From NCBI GenBank assembly GCA_047967505.1, contig CM106539.1: 64,000 bases of DNA, one strand, 5' to 3'. This DNA is from Dipteris shenzhenensis. Taxonomy: Eukaryota > Polypodiophyta > Polypodiopsida > Gleicheniales. A program made the position numbers and the translations under genes. The notes under the pieces were generated by a model. It worked only from the letters and a program-made list of their open reading frames with translations. It did no database searches and was not told the origin of the DNA. This document shows, piece by piece, positions 59,881 through 64,000 of the stretch (positions are counted from its first letter, which is position 1; every line of letters begins with the position of its first letter).

Positions 59881-61202
59881 ATCCACTTGTTCTGTTGCTG
59901 TCAGGTACATGATGGCTCTTGTATTTCCATGGAGATTTCCACGAGGTCTTATTAACTCTCTCATTATATTCTGAGATGCAATTTTCTGTATTAGTTGACA
60001 ATAAATATGTGGAATCTTGGCTGTTGATTTCATTGCTTTGATATGGCCAGTGCTACAAAGCTCTAGACATTTTCCATAGCGCTCTAAATTTCTTTGGATC
60101 ACCTTCATTTTAAGTTGCATCTGTGTGAAATTTGGAGCATCCTTCCTACTTTGCTATCTTACACAGCTTTGCTGAGGAGGATTTGAGGAGGATTGGAGTA
60201 GTTAGCCAAAGTTTGTTTCATTCGGACATTTGCTTTTGATTCCTGTCAAAACCCCTTCCTGGTTGCCTCAATATCAGTTCAATGAGCTGATTCTACCATG
60301 AACTCTGGCAAGTAGGGGGGTTTAAGAGAGCTAAAGAGGACTATATAGTTCCCATTTCCCCCCTTAAAGGGAGGGTTAGGGAGCAAGGGTAGGATGGGAG
60401 AGGGTGAGAGACCAAGGGTAGGGTAGAGTGGGTGGCGGAGGGTTACGGAACGAGGGTAGGATGGGGATTAGGGGGAAGTGGGGTAGTGGAGAGAGTTCAA
60501 AACAATGTCATGAAAACAAGACCCAATTTCTTTATATAGGGCAAATATCTAACTTTCAAAAATACATATTTTTACAAATAAAACTCAAAATTCAAAAATT
60601 GAATTGAAAACTCGTAATTAATATGCATAATTTCTCGTTTCCTTTTGTATTATACGCATATTAAATTAAATTCATAGCCTCTTTATTGCATCACATAAGT
60701 AAAATTAAAATAAAATTTAGAATTCATGTATGGACATCCATATTGGAAGAGTACACACCATCAACTTCATGTGATTCCACCCATATGTGCCCTTCTCTAT
60801 GATTGGTTGCACGCCACCTTTATCCTCAGTGACGACCTTGATATTAAACCGAGTGAGCTATCTACATGAGGCACAATACACATTAATTACAATTTTTGGT
60901 CCACTAAAGGGGAAATGTCAATTGATCCCTATGAGGCCATGATGCCTTAGCTTAAGCAAACATTCCTTCCCTCTTTAGGCATTAGTGTGCTAGCCAAATT
61001 TTGCCATTTCGTGTCATGTTTTTAGAGTTGCACTTGTTGAGCATCATGATGTTATTCCATGCCATGCAACGAATGGTGTTGAGGGTATATACTCTAGTAT
61101 ATGAGGAGGAGCAACATTGGGACGCTCAGTTGGAGCTCTATTCAATGATAGGAGCTAAAAGTGTTGAGATACTCAAGTTGAGAGGTTACATTGATGGCAA
61201 AA
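59881..61202. other. Non-coding stretch, no gene seen
   Basis: A minus-strand frame of 95 codons (59833-60120) and a plus-strand frame of 104 codons (61001-61315) show no known motif. Near 60350-60480 the plus strand carries repeated GGGTAGGRTGGG-like words; after 60540 it is strongly AT-rich. Confidence 0.4.
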
Positions 61203-61300
61203 GTGTGGACATCAGGAGTACCCACAGTTTATCGATACTGAGAAAGTCAGGGTGTGGACATCAGGAGTACCCACTGTTTATCGATACTGAGAAACTTAGG
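61203..61300. repeat. 49 bp tandem duplication
   Basis: 61203-61251 is repeated at 61252-61300 with three differences; both start GTGTGGACATCAGGAGTACC. Confidence 0.94.
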
Positions 61301-61984
61301 TTTCTAGCCATATAGATTGATCAAAGCCTAAATGGGTTGGCTAGAACATGGGGGCCTCTAGTCCTTATACAAACCCCCTATTGGAGGGTAGATTGCTATT
61401 GCATTTGGCTATCAAAATAGTAGTGCAGGACAGTAGAAGTAAGCCAATGATCTAGCCATTAGATGTGCAACAAGAGCACCAGAGAAGGTGGGCTAGAGGT
61501 AGTAGCAGGAGGGTGCAACAGATCCTAGCATAGCGCTTGTGAAGAGCTAAGGTGATAAACAAATCACTGAGGTGTAGAATGAAAGCTGTCAGTGTGTTTT
61601 GGGGCTCCTCCCTAAGCCATTGAAGATCATGTTGAATACTCAAAGTTCTTAGAAATATTTTAAATGCATCTTCCCAAGAGGCCAAGTTTGATGTTTAAGC
61701 ATGGACTTCTACATTATTGTTGAATAGAACAAGAGCACTTTTGATGTGGTAGTTCCACATTCAAAAGGATGCTCCCAAGAATATTGTGCACATGTCAATA
61801 GCTCCAAGAGCTCCTTACTAAATTCAACCATGGATCCTTCATAATCATCTAAAAGCCATCAAATTTTTTAATTAGGAAGTACCACGGTGGGAATCTAAGG
61901 TAGTTTCTAAGGTTTTTCACTCTAAGGGCACACCATATGCCCCATGTGCAAGGCCTCTAAGAAGCATTTACTCAAAGAAAAATA

Positions 61985-62043
61985 TATGCACACACACACA
62001 CGCGCGCGCGTGTGCGCATGCACACACACGCATGCACGCACAT

Positions 62044-62075
<32 letters not shown>

Positions 62076-62163
62076 CAAGCAACATGCACATGCGCTTGCG
62101 CGTACACACACACACGCAGGCATGCATGCACTTTCTATCGCTTATTTCCCCCCCCCCCCCCCC
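61985..62163. repeat. CA/CG alternating repeat and C16 run
   Basis: Alternating purine-pyrimidine sequence (CA, CG and CATG units) covers most of 61985-62130, and a run of 16 C lies at 62148-62163. Cys/Val- and His/Thr-rich frames here are artefacts. Such tracts can adopt Z-DNA. Confidence 0.9.
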
Positions 62164-63530
62164 TCTTTCTATTTTCCTTACTTACCCTTAGTTCCCTTAT
62201 CAATATTTTTTCTTATCTTCCTTATTTTCCTTAATTAATCCTTATTTTCCTGATACTTACTTAAATTTCCTTAAATTTTTATTCTCCATTTTTCCTTTAA
62301 GTTTTCTCATTTCTTGAAATTTTCTTCTTTTCTATTAACCTTCCTTATTTTATCTTAATTTCCTTAAATTCTCCTTATTTTCCTAAAATTTTGCTTATTT
62401 TTCTACTTTTTTCTTATTTTTCCTTACTTTACCACTTTTTTCCTACTCATTTTATTCACTATTGCTTTCCCTAACCAAACTCTACCAAACCCACCTAACC
62501 TAGCTCCCCCCCCCTCCTTTAATTCTTTTTCCTACTTTTTCCTCTTTTCCTCCCTAATTATTCCCCATTTTGTTCTTTTTTCCTATTTTATTCTCACTTT
62601 TTCTTTTGTTGATTTATTTTTTCCTTATTTTTGATTGCTATTAATTCTCTTACCTTCTTCTAATTTCAATTTTCTATTTTGATTTTGCAATCTACTCCTA
62701 ATTATTCCCTTTTATTTTCCTTTCTATTTTTTCCTAGTTTTTTTGCCTTTTATATTCTATTTCCCCCCTAATTTTCCTAACAACTTTTTAATTCTCCTCC
62801 CTATTTCATTTTATCCTATTTTACTCTCACGAACCCCCCCTAATCATTCATTTATTGCCACATGTATCTTAATCCCTCCCCTCCGCCGTCACGACTGTAA
62901 GTAGATCTCTCTAGCTCCCCAACCCTTGATTTCCTAATATTCATAACCCTTCTAATGTATTCAGAATTTTAAGAGTCTACCTTCCGTAACCTTACCCTTG
63001 CAAGTTTCACCTAACCTACCCTCTCAAACCTAAACCCCCCCAACCAACCCTAACACCCTCGACTTCTACTCTATCTCCTGACCTTCCCACTACCATGATG
63101 CTACATGATCGAATTCTCCCCTCTCCCCCGACTACCTACACTATTTAAACCCCCTAGTCTCCTTCAGAGTCACCTGTATGCCCCTTCATCACACCCTGCT
63201 ATTTGATGCCCACTCCTTAGCTCCTACTTGTATTGCCTATCCTTGTTCCACTCCCCTTGCACTCTTTGCTTGCTCTCCCTCACTGTACTGCTCTTTATCT
63301 ATCATACCTCTACAGCCTCTTCCCCCACCCAAGGCAGCCTCGCATTCCACACCTTCTCTATCAATAGTAGCCCCGTCAACTCTGTTGATCCTACATCCCA
63401 CCATGCCGTGATTACTTCACGTGCTCTCCTTGCTTCACTGGTGCCGCAATTCTCGCCATCTGTCGTCCACTGTCCTTGCTACCCATGCCTCTGAACCATG
63501 GACTCACAGGTGCTCTTTAATGTCCCCCCC
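62164..63530 (+). repeat. Polypyrimidine block with TATA-like site, second locus
   Basis: T/C-rich words (TTTTTCCTTATTTTCC) run to about 62830, then a C-rich part, CACTATTTAAACCCC near 63139-63153, and a CT-rich leader. This is the same order as at 32200-33230 and, reversed, in the array at 34705-39328. A C run and CA microsatellite precede it, as G, GT and GA runs do in the array. Confidence 0.55.
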
Positions 63531-63840
63531 CAAAAAAAAATAATAATAATAAATAAATTTCCCCTTCTATTTCCCTTTAAAGCTCATGTCTAATTTCCCC
63601 CCTTCTCTATATATACATATTTTCTTTCGTTCCCTCTTTTCTACATATTTATCTTCCCTCCCCCTTGTTTGTATATTTATTTTCTTTGTCCCTCTGCTCC
63701 TTTTACCCTCCCCCTTCTGTATATATATATTTTTGCTTTCCCTGCTTTCCTTCGAATACGTCTTTTCTCTGAGCGTCTTGGTCTGAGTACATTTTTTTGA
63801 GCATGGCCTATATTGTGATTTCGTAGACAATTTTATCATA

Positions 63841-63976
63841 ACATCACACACTATTTAGTCATAAAACTACCCCAAGAAGATACTATATACATTTCTACCC
63901 CATAAAGATACCGCTAACATCACACACACTTTAGTCATAAAACTACCCCACAAAGATGCTATATACATTTAATTAC
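63841..63976. repeat. 76 bp direct repeat at the window end
   Basis: ACATCACACACTATTTAGTC at 63841 recurs as ACATCACACACACTTTAGTC at 63917, followed in both by CATAAAACTACCCCA and ATGCTATATACATTT-like sequence. The second copy ends near the window edge. Confidence 0.85.
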
Positions 63977-64000
63977 ATTTCTTTCCAATAGTATTTAGGG

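Noticed and set aside
61922-62238. Cys/Val- and His/Thr-rich frames
   Set aside because: They are translations of the CA/CG microsatellite.
1-64000. CRISPR array, bacterial operon or prophage
   Set aside because: The tandem repeats have no regular spacers, and all identified genes are plant nuclear genes or retroelements.

Overview
The window is nuclear DNA of a land plant, most likely a seed plant with a large, transposon-rich genome. Two host genes are supported, and almost everything else is decayed retrotransposon or repeat DNA. The first gene (24515-32131, + strand, four exons) encodes a plastid protein of the CRR6 / DUF1817 family, needed to build the chloroplast NADH dehydrogenase-like (NDH) complex. 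The second (52016-55708, + strand, coding part without introns) encodes SF1/BBP, the protein that binds the intron branch point. It has a U2AF-ligand region, a KH-QUA2 module, two zinc knuckles and an RRM. An intact CRR6 suggests a lineage that keeps the NDH complex, which argues against Pinaceae and Gnetales; this is inference. The two genes have no functional link that I can see.

Layout. 1-1300: AT-rich minisatellite and microsatellites. 1.5-10.7 kb: one Ty1/copia element split into two halves of opposite orientation, each next to a cluster of repeats built on a palindromic core. LTRs, flanking 5-mers and coding content all suggest that one minus-strand element was broken by a roughly 4.4 kb inversion. 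10.7-16.4 kb: mostly featureless, with a minisatellite made of short ACTTGCTGAAATTATAG-like units. 16.4-23.1 kb: an unidentified minus-strand pseudogene, a second copia remnant with its 3' LTR, a gypsy reverse transcriptase remnant joined in frame to the copia integrase, and a decayed cysteine-rich reading frame. 23.6-32.1 kb: CRR6, whose 6.5 kb first intron holds a copia LTR with primer site, a gypsy pol remnant and LINE-like repeats. 32.2-39.3 kb: polypyrimidine/polypurine repeats, including a tandem array with units of about 2 kb. 39.3-42.6 kb: a LINE-like tail and a tandem repeat of about 575 bp. 42.8-47.0 kb: a decayed LINE with a short poly(A) tail and an internal foldback sequence. 47.0-51.9 kb: no clear gene, but a 650 bp sequence shared with the region upstream of CRR6. 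52.0-55.7 kb: SF1. 55.7-64 kb: SF1 3' region, a tandem duplication of about 540 bp, short duplications, a long microsatellite and a second polypyrimidine block.

I found no RNA genes, CRISPR arrays or operons. The strongest observations are the inversion-split copia element, the reconstructed CRR6 gene with its transposon-filled intron, the palindromic repeat family, the shared upstream repeat of the two host genes, and the in-frame gypsy/copia junction.
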